From: Lepiota brunneoincarnata
Taxonomy: Eukaryota; Basidiomycota; Agaricomycetes; Agaricales; Agaricaceae
Reading direction: 5' to 3'
Assembly (NCBI GenBank): GCA_023014365.1
Contig: JAEBUN010000014.1
Span: forward strand, 62,001 to 126,000
DNA: 64,000 bases
The notes beneath the pieces were generated by a model. It was not told where the DNA came from. It made no database searches and saw only the letters and a list, made by a program, of their open reading frames with translations. Shown here piece after piece: positions 33,390 through 44,166 of this stretch. The position numbers and the translations under genes are program-made. Positions within the stretch are counted from its first letter, which is position 1, and every line of letters begins with the position of its first letter.

Positions 33390-34485
33390 CCAACCTAACC
33401 CTGCCACCGATACCGCTGACGACCAACCAGACAGGACCAACAGTCCTTATATCATCCGGCATACCTTCCTTCCCTCCAACCAACCCGAGATACGATCCAT
33501 CCTTCTACACGAAGTTCCCTTTCATATTACCGGAACCCGTCTTAAACGCAGTCCAGCGATGGTACCCCTGGTCGACACCTGCTGGAAGACATTTACTGCT
33601 CTTCTGTATCACAAGCGCCTCGTCCACGACCGAGCAACAGAATTCGAAAAACTATGCGCCACTATTCTTTCTAGCGCAACAGAGGAACAGGACCGCGATA
33701 CCATTTCTGCCATGTTATCAACCGCTCTCACCGAATTCCCGTTCGAGAGTCCGATCCCAAGCCCGAGCAATGGAAGCGGAAGTCAGGACCGCCCTATCCT
33801 ACCTATCGGGACCACCACCCAACCTTCCAACCCTCCCATGGTGGATACGAGTAACCAACCATCAAGTGTTGTACAAGCTATATCTGCTTCTAATGACGCC
33901 CCCGTCGGGACTACCACCACTCACCTATCCACCACCCGAACTCGCTGCAATTGCTGCCGTCGATTCGGCCATATCAAAGCAGGATGCCCGCGCTACCAAT
34001 GTCGATATTGTCGAAAGATTGCCCCAGGCCATTACGAGAAGCACTGCGAGAGAAACCCTTACCAGCATCAACCCGCAAGTATGGTACCTGGCCTGTATCG
34101 CCGCCCACGAGGAATACCAAGCAGAGCTCGATCCCTCACACGCGAAACCACAAACAACAATATTCGACACATTGTTGCAAGCACCGAGCAGCGCCCCGCT
34201 TCAGCCAGACCCCTCCGCACCCGAATTCAAAATGCCCCCGTCGTCATTCCGACCACCAACGCCACCACCACATCTGCTAGTGGAAGCCACCGACTTCCTG
34301 AATCGATCCTTCGGCACACCCGCCACCATTCACTCCAGAGAACCCATCGTCATCGACCTCACCCAAGACCCGCCATCCCCAGACCACCAAGCTACCGAAG
34401 CGACTCCCCAGAACCCGACCCATACTTCGACTGGGACCCCATCGCCGAATCAAACATTACAGGAGAGCCTGTCGGACTATACTGA
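33271..34485 (+). CDS. ORF3a of element 2: zinc-knuckle protein
   Basis: 404 codons overlapping the end of pol by 119 nt. Carries two Cys/His knuckles near 33948-34040: C-x2-C-x4-H-x4-C (CNCCRRFGHIKAGC), then C-x2-C-x6-H-x4-C (CRYCRKIAPGHYEKHC). The related fragment at 49.7 kb keeps both knuckles (second as CLGCKQYAPGHYSYNC) in the same frame, and also keeps the C-terminal motif DWDPI-x2-SNITGE and the stop position. That supports real coding. Function unknown; nucleic-acid binding is an inference from the knuckles. It overlaps ORF3b in another frame almost entirely. Confidence 0.6.
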   Translation: MTQPPNTRATTPDLPEPDNDGRLLIRERIISLANRVEGNSQPNPATDTADDQPDRTNSPYIIRHTFLPSNQPEIRSILLHEVPFHITGTRLKRSPAMVPLVDTCWKTFTALLYHKRLVHDRATEFEKLCATILSSATEEQDRDTISAMLSTALTEFPFESPIPSPSNGSGSQDRPILPIGTTTQPSNPPMVDTSNQPSSVVQAISASNDAPVGTTTTHLSTTRTRCNCCRRFGHIKAGCPRYQCRYCRKIAPGHYEKHCERNPYQHQPASMVPGLYRRPRGIPSRARSLTRETTNNNIRHIVASTEQRPASARPLRTRIQNAPVVIPTTNATTTSASGSHRLPESILRHTRHHSLQRTHRHRPHPRPAIPRPPSYRSDSPEPDPYFDWDPIAESNITGEPVGLY

Positions 34486-34900
34486 GGATATGTCTGATGA
34501 GGACATCAGACCTTACGAAGGGGATAATGTTATGAACAGTCCAGACCGGGAGGAACAAGAATTACTGTTCGACTTTACAAGATGGGTACAGGAGACTACA
34601 GATCAACTACGGGCACAAGAATACGAAGACGAGGAAGGGGAATACTACGCCGCCATGCAGGACCTGGCGAGAGAAGCAGGAATGGAGATAACCTTGGAGG
34701 ATATACTGGAATACCCCGAGGACGAGGAAGATAACCATGGATCAACCGATCCAACCTCCGATACGGATGGAAGCACCGAGAGAATGGAGAACGAGAATGG
34801 AGAAGACTCCATGGAGATACAATCGGGAGAAGGAGATTATGAGTCAGAGGAAAGCGATGGAACATCGCACAGCAGTAGCAAGAGTACCGACTCATTGTAA
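33329..34900 (+). CDS. ORF3b of element 2, running into the 3' LTR; SIM and acidic tail
   Basis: 523 codons from ATG 33329, overlapping ORF3a over about 1.15 kb in the +1 frame. Around 34340-34375 it encodes REPIVIDLTQDPP, a match to the hydrophobic SUMO-interaction consensus (V-I-D-L-T). It then reads TGTPSPNQTLQESLSDYTED across the LTR boundary at 34528 and continues about 120 residues inside the LTR as a very acidic tail (ESEESDG). The LTR part is open with the same stop in three independent LTRs (27355, 34898, 51262; also the minus copy at 17654). T-poor composition weakens the argument from openness alone. No family recognised. Confidence 0.55.
   Translation: MDAFSSGKESYPWRTASKEIANLTLPPIPLTTNQTGPTVLISSGIPSFPPTNPRYDPSFYTKFPFILPEPVLNAVQRWYPWSTPAGRHLLLFCITSASSTTEQQNSKNYAPLFFLAQQRNRTAIPFLPCYQPLSPNSRSRVRSQARAMEAEVRTALSYLSGPPPNLPTLPWWIRVTNHQVLYKLYLLLMTPPSGLPPLTYPPPELAAIAAVDSAISKQDARATNVDIVERLPQAITRSTARETLTSINPQVWYLACIAAHEEYQAELDPSHAKPQTTIFDTLLQAPSSAPLQPDPSAPEFKMPPSSFRPPTPPPHLLVEATDFLNRSFGTPATIHSREPIVIDLTQDPPSPDHQATEATPQNPTHTSTGTPSPNQTLQESLSDYTEDMSDEDIRPYEGDNVMNSPDREEQELLFDFTRWVQETTDQLRAQEYEDEEGEYYAAMQDLAREAGMEITLEDILEYPEDEEDNHGSTDPTSDTDGSTERMENENGEDSMEIQSGEGDYESEESDGTSHSSSKSTDSL
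34517..34524 (+). other. Polypurine tract of element 2
   Basis: GAAGGGGA three nt upstream of the 3' LTR; plus-strand priming site. Confidence 0.6.
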
Positions 34901-35225
34901 TATAAATAACGCTAGGATGCCATCAGCCAGGATGTGCATCATGGTCAGGACTGCGCACGACCAGTAGAACAGCCAAGTAACCTATAACGAGTATATAGTA
35001 TCTCATAGGTATATAAGGCCTGTACAAGTAGAGATTAAAGCCTCAAGCTTTAATCTTGTTAACAGCGGTCGTTTACCTCTCTGCCTTAACTTGGCGTCTT
35101 CCCTCGTTATCTCATTGAGCGCGATCCACTAAGCTCTATAAGGCCAACCGTCTCGGACACCTTGTAGAGTGATTGAAGGCCGTCTCCAGTTATCCTCGGA
35201 TACAGAAGGAGCACGGATCATAACA
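34528..35225 (+). repeat. 3' LTR of element 2
   Basis: 698 bp, no difference from the 5' LTR seen. Followed by TSD TGTCC (35226-35230). Confidence 0.97.
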
Positions 35226-35230
35226 TGTCC

Positions 35231-35704
35231 ATTGAAATGAAATCTTTTTTACTTGGTGGTTGATCACATTCCCACCAATCAGCAAGATAGCTTGGGGCCG
35301 TGCCGGTTGGATGACATGGATGATTTCTGGCATCCATTGTCAAGAGCAGATTGAGGTCAAGAAGCACACTATCCTTATCACCCATTTGATATTGGGCAAG
35401 GAACTGTGTGAGGGGTAGCACATTGAGAAGTTGCCCACTTGCTGCTGCCCTGCCGATCCAAATGAGGGAGAAATGTTAGGAGGATGTAACTTCAGCATCT
35501 CGTGATAGTGAATTTGGTCAATAGGCATGGACATACCAATTCTTGATTGATGCCTTGGGTAATCCATTCTTCCCTTTCACCTGTGTTGTTTTGAATAGTG
35601 CACAATATTGCATGGAGGCGTGAGTCACAGTATGAGACTACTTCTTGAGGTGATGGTGGAGATTGGGCTTGTGTGTTCTGGGAGCTGGGTGTGGTAGGCT
35701 GCAT
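35231..35704 (-). pseudogene. KDZ companion gene 1, 5' portion
   Basis: Minus-strand ATG at 35704 (MQPTTPSSQNTQAQ). A following segment is joined by a likely intron to QFLAQYQMGDKDSVLLDLNL and LADWWECDQPPSKKDFISMD, which runs straight into element 2. The sequence beyond the insertion (26979 downward) continues NFRKCLQHYASVSE. Unknown function; it sits just downstream of the transposase on the same strand. Confidence 0.5.
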
Positions 35705-38700
35705 GATATATGGTCTGTTAAGAGAGAATAGTCTTAAAGATCAGTACAAGTTGATAAAAAAAAGTTTGATAATGGTGCATCATGTGACCCTGTTATTATG
35801 TGCCATACATACAATGTATAAGATTTTCCTATTATAATTCCCATTGCACCCCTGGGTCCTCTTGGATCACTGCACTGAATGCATAATTGGCACCAGTGGC
35901 CATGTTGGACCACATTGTGGCCTTTCTGGCAGCATAAGCCACAGGGCCAGTGGCAATAGTACTCTTTTTTCCCCATTCCTCCCAAACTTGTTGAAGGTGA
36001 AGGAAATAATGCACAGTCCATTGCATTTCATATTGGACCAGGATCAATTCCTCCTGCCACCGTTGGGTTTGAGCCCGGGCATGGAGCCAATGTACACGTT
36101 GGACTAGGACAAGGCCATGTTACTCAGTTTTAGAGCTAGGGTCATGCATGACTGATTACTTTGTGAAATGGGGTGACATACATTCCTTCAGTGCATCGGG
36201 TGAGTCTCGTTTCCCTGCAAAATCAGATTGCCATATCCACAAAAGTCGAACTGATGATGATCCAGGTTGGTTTGGGTTGAGGAGTGCTGTACTGCATTTA
36301 ACATCATTCCTGGAAAGGACTTGCAGTCCAGCCAAAATTAAAGAATTGGCATGCAGCTGCAGTATTGCTGCCTGGCACTTCAAATATGCTCAGCAATGGA
36401 ATGAAATTTGCAAATTGATAGCTGCAATTGCATTGCGACTACAAGTTTGAATGGATTTCTGTCCAGCAACACAGATTATGCAAGAATACTGAAAAGACTT
36501 TTTGGCAATGGCACTACAAAGGCTGCTCAGATGCCGGAAGGCTTGCTGTTTTTGGAATACTAGTTCAATAGTGGAAAGTGCAGGGTCTGGGACTTCAAAG
36601 GTGGATGGCATGCAAATTGGGTGTTGTTCCACCAGTAACATGTTTGCTGCTGAGAAAGCATTGTCATCATCTGTGCCAGTTGTGGCCAGTGCTGTGGATG
36701 AATTGCCGTCATCATCCAAGTCATCAAATGCTTCCCAAGCATCAGTGTCGCTATCTGTCACCACTACAGTCACCTGGTGTATTTTGAGATGGTGTTGCTT
36801 CATCTCCAGCTTGGCAACGTCATTTGCCAAGCTTTGCCACAATCACTCAGCAAGATCTTCTTGTGGCACATTTAAGCTACCATGAATAATAGATTGCAGT
36901 TCGACTCTGATGGCTCCCCATTATCTCCAATATTCATGTGCAGTTTTTCTACAGCTAACAATTACTCACTGGTGTTCTTCAATCTCAATTGCCAATTGAA
37001 CCCACTGCTCTGTTGGGGTGTATTCCTGCTCCTGGGCGGATGCTGCCTGCTGTCTGTGGCTGCCCTGCACACCCAAAATGTCCATGGCCTTTGGAGAGGC
37101 CAGGCAGCAAGCCTCAGCAAATGTAATTGCTGCTGTCCACTGCTGCTGATTGTTTTCACTAATACTCTGGCTCAGAGATTTAAAATAATTTCCTGCTGTC
37201 TCACTTGTTGTTTTTGCCTCTGAATATCAGTCACACAATGCTGCCACTGGGCCCATGCACATTAGAGATCCAATGAGAGCTGAAAACTTGATGAAATTTA
37301 CTCACTGATATTAAGCATTTTCTTGTGATTAGAATCAGTGGCATGATCATCAATGGTTTTGGCACAATTTGCTAGCGTTGCCATTCAGACTGTTGGCGAA
37401 ATGGCATTTAATGATGACCACAGTGATTCCAGAATCTCGCCGACAGTTATGCCACTTCCAGGGATGAAGGATGTTGCATAACGGAAAAAACATTCTGGTT
37501 GGTGGCCGTAGATGTGGAACAATCCAATAGCTTGGTCTATGACCAGATCATTGGGTAGATATTGCCCAATCCTTTTCCAGAGATGTACTGAATATTGACA
37601 GGCAATGTCATAAATCAACATTGCCCCTTGTTCTGGATCAAGGTGTGTTGTAGCCAGGGATTGAAGTAGGACCCAATCTACATTCTTTTGCTGTTCTCCT
37701 TTGAATAAATTGGCTATAGCATTGGGGGCGAAGCAACCATGTCATGCACAGGCAATGGCCACTATGCCAGTCACATCGCATGCTTTGGAGCTGACCATTG
37801 CAAGCTCAATGGCACGGAAATGGTTCTGGCATGGAGCCTTCTATATTCATTTCATTGTCACTTAGTTTTATTACAACACATCAGTGGTAGCGTATGACAC
37901 TATCACATGTACTGTTGACATTTCAATGGCATCCTTCAGGAAATTCTCGTACTGGGCATGTGTGGAAAACATGCCGGCTCCTTCTGATAACTATATATCT
38001 GAAGTGTTGTTGGGTTGTTGCACATGGTCAGCCTTGAAATTGCCATCGGCAACCAAGAATTGGTGGTATGCCCATCTAATAATGTTCATGATGATGTCAA
38101 CACGAAAATGGTGAGAGAGGCATTCTTTATTTTTACTAACCTATTTGTATCCTCCTTCCAATCTGAGGGAAGATTAATGCCAGGTTGGGGGCATGCCGGA
38201 CAGAAATTTGCAAGTGTCCCTGGGTGTGTTGCTCCATCTGCTTCAGGCACACCATAGCCATGACCAGCCCACTTTCACTTCTTTAACCAGTGCCAGAGCC
38301 GTGCCATATGCAGTAGTTCCTGATAAAAGTTTGGGACCTCTCCTGGTGCCATCGGTGATGTGAGCCTGCGGAGCTTCTGGAAATATTGATATGCCAAAGC
38401 CTTGCATTCCAAATTTTCAAGTTGGAAGACTTCAAGAACATCAACCATGAATAAAGTCCAGCATTGAATGAAAGTCGCTGGCACAAGGCAGCAATACATC
38501 AAGTTGGCAATGACCTCCACCCTCCAGCAGCATGGGCAGGTAATGAGAGTGATATTGTGGATGCCATTTGTATGAATGACCCTCACACTTTGATTTTTCA
38601 GTGGATCCAGCTGGGGAATATATTTCTGTTTTCCAAGACCCGGTTGACCTGGAATGTGTCCATGGGATCCATCATAATTTTGGTTTGTTGGTGCATTGGC

Positions 38701-39489
38701 CGCCTCACTGCTATTGTTCCCCAGATCATCCCACCAGCCATCCCTGAATGCAGGGCATGTATTGTCTGTGCTTTCCCAACTATCCTGTTCAGGGGCAACC
38801 TTGTTCCTGAGTGGCACTGTACTGCCACCTTGTTCACCAGCTAGTAGTGTTTCTTGTTTGGTATTATCCACAATTTGCTCATATAGCTCAAGCATTTGCA
38901 TCTGCTTGCTAAGTTATTCACATGTGGATGCCCCATGGTTGTGAGACACACGTATATATGTCCCCACTTCTGCCATGGCAGCTGAGCAAAAGAACTTCCC
39001 TGTCCACCGTTCTAGCCAATGCAGAGGATTGTTGAAATGTGAGTGTTGCATGCATATCCAGCATAACATCTTGGCCCCAAAGCAGTCTTTACACCTCCAA
39101 ATCACCTTTCATTGCTCAGCACAATTTGAACACCTGCCGCTGCCTGGAAACACCTCCCATGCAAGTTGTGCCGCCAGCAAATCGTCAGCATGCTTAACAA
39201 AATCTTCCATCCAGTTCTGTTGCTATATACCTCACACCATTGGATTTCCTCTGTTGGATGACTTGTAAGTGATGACTGACTTTGTTTGAGCCAGCTTCCT
39301 TTGCATCCCCCTCCTCTATGTCAATGTCGCTCATATCTGGATGATTGTCAGATCCATTGCTGAAAAGGAAGAAACTTTTGTAGATTTTAATATAGATAGT
39401 GGGCTTGTTTTCACTAAGCTTAGCCGCAATTCGATAAGCTTAAGCTAATACAAGTGGAATGATATAGATAATGAACAGTTTCATCTTTT

Positions 39490-40682
39490 AGGGTGTTCTG
39501 GGGGTGCGTTCTGACAGCGAAATTCAAGAGAGTAGTGTTTTTAGAGGTTAACGAACAGCCGTTGAAGTTATCTTAGCCGTACGGTGCAACAATGAAAGGA
39601 CAATCCCTGTCAATTCAAAGCGCTGGGTCTCTGGTCTCTGGTCTCTGGTCTCTGAACTCTGGTCTCTGTCTCTGTCTCTGTCTCTAACACTCTGGAACTC
39701 TAAACTCTGAACTCTGGTCTCTGTCTCTGTCTCTGGGTTGGTCGACGACCGAAGAAATCACACTTAACAACGCACACTAAATAGCCCTCTGAAACCGTTC
39801 TTGATCACGGCTCGCAGACTTGCGTGTGGAAGCGGGGGTGAGACCTCTTGCTTCTTCACGAACAAGTGTGACCGTATTTATATTGTTTAGATACATACGG
39901 GAGATAGTAAATATGAAATAGAAAACAATAAGCTTAATTGTTACAGGCACTGTAGAACATTTTGGAAGGTTCGGCAGCATTTCTACCTCCCCCTGGGTTA
40001 TGGGTTTTTCTCTGATTAATGAATGGCAATCCAGCCAGACGTGTTCCGTGCTTGTCTGCATTATTCTGCGTCCACGCGAGCGCGTTAAGTTTCCGGATCA
40101 ATTATGATCGGAATGTATAGCGGATGGACAATTCCTTGATCCGTTGTAATTAATCTCAGTTAAGCAGTATGCCGAAGTGCCAGGACCCCCAAAGCACTTG
40201 TTAATTAGGAGTCTTTGATATTTCTAGGTTTTTGGGCATCGGGTATTGCCTCCTGAACGTTGGATGTTCCGTTCCGTGGTCCAGTCATCATTATTGAACT
40301 CGCTATAGACGTAATACGCCTGCGACAGCCGCTAGGTACATTCTTTTATGTTTAAATGCATTCGGGTTCATCAGAAAACTGCTTGTAAGGTCCCTTGATG
40401 CGACCGGGGTATACTTGATAGGCTATGTAGAGCCCTGAATCCCTCCGGAGAGCATTCTGATAGCTTGGTTCACTAAGCTTAGTGATAATGAGCTGGTTTG
40501 AACACTTCCGAGGCTCGAATATCCTTAGTTCGGTCAAACTGGCTACTACGGGATATAGTACCAATCCTCTATAGAGTTCTTTAATGATATAGCCAATGAT
40601 TCTATGTAGAGAATCGTTCCGGAGTACGGAATTCATGTATAGGCGTGAAATCGGCGTATCATCGCGTACTGTTGTGTTATCA
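39490..40682 (-). mobile_element. LTR-like insertion (solo, possibly Ty1/Copia) in the KDZ transposase
   Basis: Flanked by CTTTT at 39485-39489 and 40683-40687. Removing it restores a continuous transposase N-terminal region. On the minus strand it runs TGATAACACAAC...CAGAACACCCT and includes a TATAAATA (about 39876-39884) followed by a tract of CTCTGT repeats, as in LTR promoters. Termini are not the canonical TG...CA at the distal end, so boundaries and class are uncertain. CpG content is higher than in the surrounding KDZ sequence, consistent with a later arrival. Confidence 0.5.
39620..39740. repeat. TCTGG/TCTCTG microsatellite
   Basis: Imperfect repeats of TCTCTGG, TCTCTG and AACTCTG within the LTR-like insert; no other function visible. 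Confidence 0.85.
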
Positions 40683-41029
40683 CTTTTGGATGTGCTGCCT
40701 CCATGCTCTTCTGTGGCTCTTATGCCTGACCCAAAGTTGAACAGAACCTCAACCTCTGTCTTGACAGGCCCTTGGGCTGTCTCCATTGTTATCTCCTCAT
40801 ATGTCCAAGCATCAACAAGGTCATCAGCAGTTTTAACCACCCACCCATCCTCTTTCCCGCACTTGCATCACTTCAATGTTTTGTGAGGCATGACCAAGTA
40901 ATCCATGGGATCCGAAGAAGGGGACGTAGTCGGTATTGGATGAAGGCAGGGACACGTGCCTTCAGCATGGCTCAAAATATCATGGTTGGTCCCTCATGGC
41001 CTTTATTCCTACTGTATCTGATCACCACC

Positions 41030-43211
41030 ATGCAAGCCATCACAAAGGAAAAGAAGCCTAGAGCAAACTGTCAGTATTCTCCTGCTGAACGGAAAGTTAT
41101 CCATAAATACAAGGAGAACTACTGCAAACAAACGACTCCCAAGCACCAAGGGATGATTTTCAGATCACAAATTCTGCCCGATATGTTTAACTACTGGACT
41201 AACAATGGGGCAAGGGCCATGGCAGCAGATGAGGTAGAATGGTGTGTCAAGGTATGCAGCAATTGCAAGTCACCCTGGCAAGGATGTTGGATGATGGTTT
41301 GACAGGCATTAGGGAAATGGCTGACCAACAACTGGCATCCATATGCTTCCCACAAAGCAATAAACCATGGTGCCAAAATAGATCGAAACCAAGAGGTGTG
41401 GAGGATGGAGAAAGTAGCTGTTGAAGAGGAGATGAAAGCAATTCTAAATGTCACAGAACTCCATCCAGGATCGCAGGAATACTTTCAAAATTGTACTTGG
41501 GCCGCCAAAAATGTGTATGGACAGATGGATGATGCAGGAAAAGAGGCAATCGAAGAATACATTTGGTCATACAAGACCATCAGGAATGAGCCAGAACTCA
41601 AAAGAAAGAAAGTTGGCAGAATCACCAATCCAGTGGCATGTTCATATTGTGCTCAGTGAGGAGGCTGATAAGATATATAAATATAGGATAGTGACAGAAC
41701 ATGCCAAGCAACGTATGAAAGAATGGTCGAGGAAATGTTGGCTAGAGATGGGGGTTGTAATGATGACATTTTTTGCATTTGCTGGGGGTGATGATGGAGA
41801 GATAAGGTTTGGCATGTGAGGCCCAGTTTTCCCAAAGTATGCCTGATACTACTAACTAACACATGATGGTAGTTTTGACAAGATCACAGCAACTATGGGT
41901 GTGGCAGCAACACCATTTGTCAAGACCCACAAGGTGCCTGTGCTGGCATTGGAACAAGAGTTTTTATTGTATGTCAAGGGACTCCACCGACAAAAGGAAT
42001 ACTTGCCACCATTGCCACATGTGCTGCCATTTCCACTTTCCCTGGCCACAAAGGCAACCCCACATTTTGATTGCACCAAAAATGGATTTCCAATTGTTTC
42101 ATTGGGGATCATGCTGAAGAAAATGAAAAAGGAAGAGCTAGAGGAGTTACTGCATACTTATCTGACTATACACTATGGTAAGTGTTCAATCAATCGGCAA
42201 ATGGAATGGTCATTCATTGTGATTATTTCTTGGGTTGGAAGCATTAGCCTCCAGCAACCAATCTTGTCATGTGCCTTTCAAAACCTTAGCAACCTTGCAG
42301 CCAAAGATGATACATTGGAAATTTATTCCAAGGAATTTTCAGTTGTGGGATCCCTGGAACATTCAGAAGCCAGAGATACAGCACTTCTTTGAACATATCA
42401 TTGGGCACCAAGCAACCTTTGGTGTTGAGCATGCATTTCGATTCTGTGCTCATCTTCATAATGGAGAATACCTGCCAGTAGAATATCCTGGAACAATTAA
42501 GGCATCAACGGCAAATAATGGCAAACCACCCAAGATCAGTGGCAAGTTGGTGGCAGGAAATCCAAAGGCCTTGACCAACGCAGCACAAATTGCAATTAAC
42601 AGTATCATTGGCCAGACCCCACCTGGTGGGATGGTGTCACTGATTGATCACAATGACAATGTATACAATCATCATGGCAAAACAGCAAAAGCACATGCCG
42701 AAGGCCTGGCATCACTACAGGCTAACTTTAGTGACAAACATGTGCCAGAAGCAGTCACCATCCTATCCGACCCCACATTTCATGGGCCAGCCCAAGTTGC
42801 TGGAGAGATTCCGCTCATGCTGGAGCTCAAAGCAGACACAGGCATGATCTTGCTACAGCAGGAATTCATGGATCAATTGGTGGCAAGTGGATTTGCACCT
42901 ACATTGCCAAGCAATGGCCCTGCTGAGGGAGATCCACAATATGCCATGCCTGTATCCTCTATACTCAACCACATCCCAAGGCTCCCCCCAGGAAGTTCCA
43001 CAGTGCCAATGAACATGCCAGGACCAACATCAATGGCACAAAATGCTTCGCCAGCACTTACAATTGACCCACTAGTAATGCCAGTGAATGAACCACATGC
43101 AGGTATTTTCCTTGTCAACTTATTATCTTTGAACCTCCTTCTAAAAATTGTGCATTCATAGGCCCATCCCGACTACCACAACAAGCTCAGCAGAGGAGGC
43201 GGAAAAAGTGA
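41030..43211 (+). pseudogene. KDZ companion gene 2 (large, unknown function)
   Basis: Multi-exon + strand gene, divergent from the transposase. Starts near ACCACCATGCAAGCC (ATG 41030): RANCQYSPAERKVIHKYKEN, then FRSQILPDMFNYWTNNGARA. An intron at 41252-41307 leads to ALGKWLTNNWHPYA and a long helical region. Later exons include MGVAATPFVKTHKVPVLALE and HWKFIPRNFQLWDPWN. The final intron (about 43102-43160) leads to a basic end QQAQQRRRKK and TGA 43209-43211. This type of protein is familiar as an unnamed agaricomycete hypothetical; function unknown. Stops after 41817 and around 41840 suggest decay or unresolved introns. Confidence 0.6.
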
Positions 43212-43599
43212 ATTGAGGGGAGAATCAGCCAGTGATGCAAGAACAATGAAATACCCCATCATATTAGGTCAAAATTATAAAAAAATGTAACATTATGTAT
43301 AGATCAGATAATGAATGTAGAGGGAACAGGGGGTGGAATAGGAGGATTCAATAGTCATCAAGAAGGTCAAGGCTTTGCTTGTTGTGACTCCTGCTCATCA
43401 GGATTGTCCCCAGATAGCTTATGCTTCTTGCTGCATGGCATGTTAATATTTGCTGCCATTGGCAAAGAGGATTCCATAAGCCGGGGACTATGCCATGGCA
43501 TATGGGATGATTCAGCAAGAGGGTTGCCATTGGGTCCGTTGTTCCTCTCACAATCAGTGTGCGACTGTGAGCAAGTCCAGGGCCAGGCCATGACAGAAC

Positions 43600-43604
43600 T
43601 TGGG
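43600..43604. repeat. TSD of solo LTR (left)
   Basis: TTGGG, repeated at 44097-44101. Confidence 0.9.
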
Positions 43605-44096
43605 TGTTAGGGCAACCTGGGAGCCCAGGCAACTCAGGGGAACTGAGGGGAGCTGAGGCGAACCTGCAGGGGAATCCTAAGTGTCATTGACCAGGTATGT
43701 ACATGTGGAGGGCTTACCTGCAGGGGAATCCTAAGAGAATAGGATGAAGAGACCCCTGCAGGCGAAAACTGTGTATATACATGACTTATATAAGCAATAT
43801 TAATGAATAGGGGGGTGAAGCGAACTGTCCCAACACTGCTAATGTAGGAATAAGGAAGGATGAAAGGAGGGAGTGAATATGGTGACAAGGGAGTGTCAGA
43901 GGGAGTCTGGAGGGGGATAGGGAGGGCTTGTGAGGACCTTCATGGGGTGCTTGGGTTGTTCTGGGTATCCTGGGGCTCCTGGCGTTTGAAGGGAGGAAGG
44001 TATAGTGTGCTGGAGGGTAAGGGGACGCTTTGAGGGGTAAAGGGGGTGTGGGACATGTTAGGAGTGCCTTCAAGGCCTCTGAGGTGTCCCCTTACA
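43605..44096 (-). mobile_element. Solo LTR related to element 1
   Basis: On the minus strand TGTAAGGGGACACC...GGTTGCCCTAACA, 492 bp, flanked by TTGGG duplications. It shares with the element 1 LTR the TATATA region, CAGTTTTCGCCTGCAGGGG and the ATCCTATTCTC segment. The internal region was lost by LTR-LTR recombination. It lies between companion genes 2 and 3. Confidence 0.93.
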
Positions 44097-44166
44097 TTGG
44101 GGGCTCTAATAGGGTGACCTCCTGTATGACATCATCTTGAGAATTGAGGGGCGTAGGAAGAATGAG

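Larger units (their letters stand above)
26985..35225 (+). mobile_element. Element 2: full-length Ty3/Gypsy chromovirus with extra 3' ORFs
   Basis: 8241 bp, 698-bp LTRs in which I find no difference, TSD TGTCC. Order: LTR, self-priming PBS, gag, pol with chromodomain, then two long overlapping 3' ORFs, one running into the 3' LTR. The coding strand is A+C-rich and T-poor, so spurious long ORFs are expected on the + strand. A single-base deletion breaks protease. Very recent insertion into KDZ companion gene 1. Confidence 0.97.
35832..40886 (-). pseudogene. KDZ transposase with CxC2 cysteine cluster, decayed
   Basis: Recognised from family motifs read on the minus strand. CxC2 cluster (39110-38915: WRCKDCFGAKMLCWICMQHS, then H-W-x-ERWTGKFF). 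VIHTNGIHN and LECKALAYQYFQKLRRLT (38560-38340), FCPACPQPGINLP (38195-38155), DGNFKADH (about 38050), ACA-stop-HGCF and FKGEQQKN (37750-37690), YDIACQYSVHLWKRI (37615-37570), FHIYGHQPECFFRYA with FIPGSGITVGEILESLW (37535-37420), LLNPNQPGS (36280), RVHWLHARAQTQRWQEE and the C-terminal AYAARKATMW (36100-35930). Stops include TAA 38914-38916 and a CGA-type TGA near 37740. The N-terminal piece (from about 40840) is split off by the 39490-40682 insert. Inactive. Confidence 0.9.

Noticed and set aside
39620..39740. Regulatory CT-rich promoter element
   Set aside because: A simple microsatellite within the LTR-like insert; no independent sign of function.
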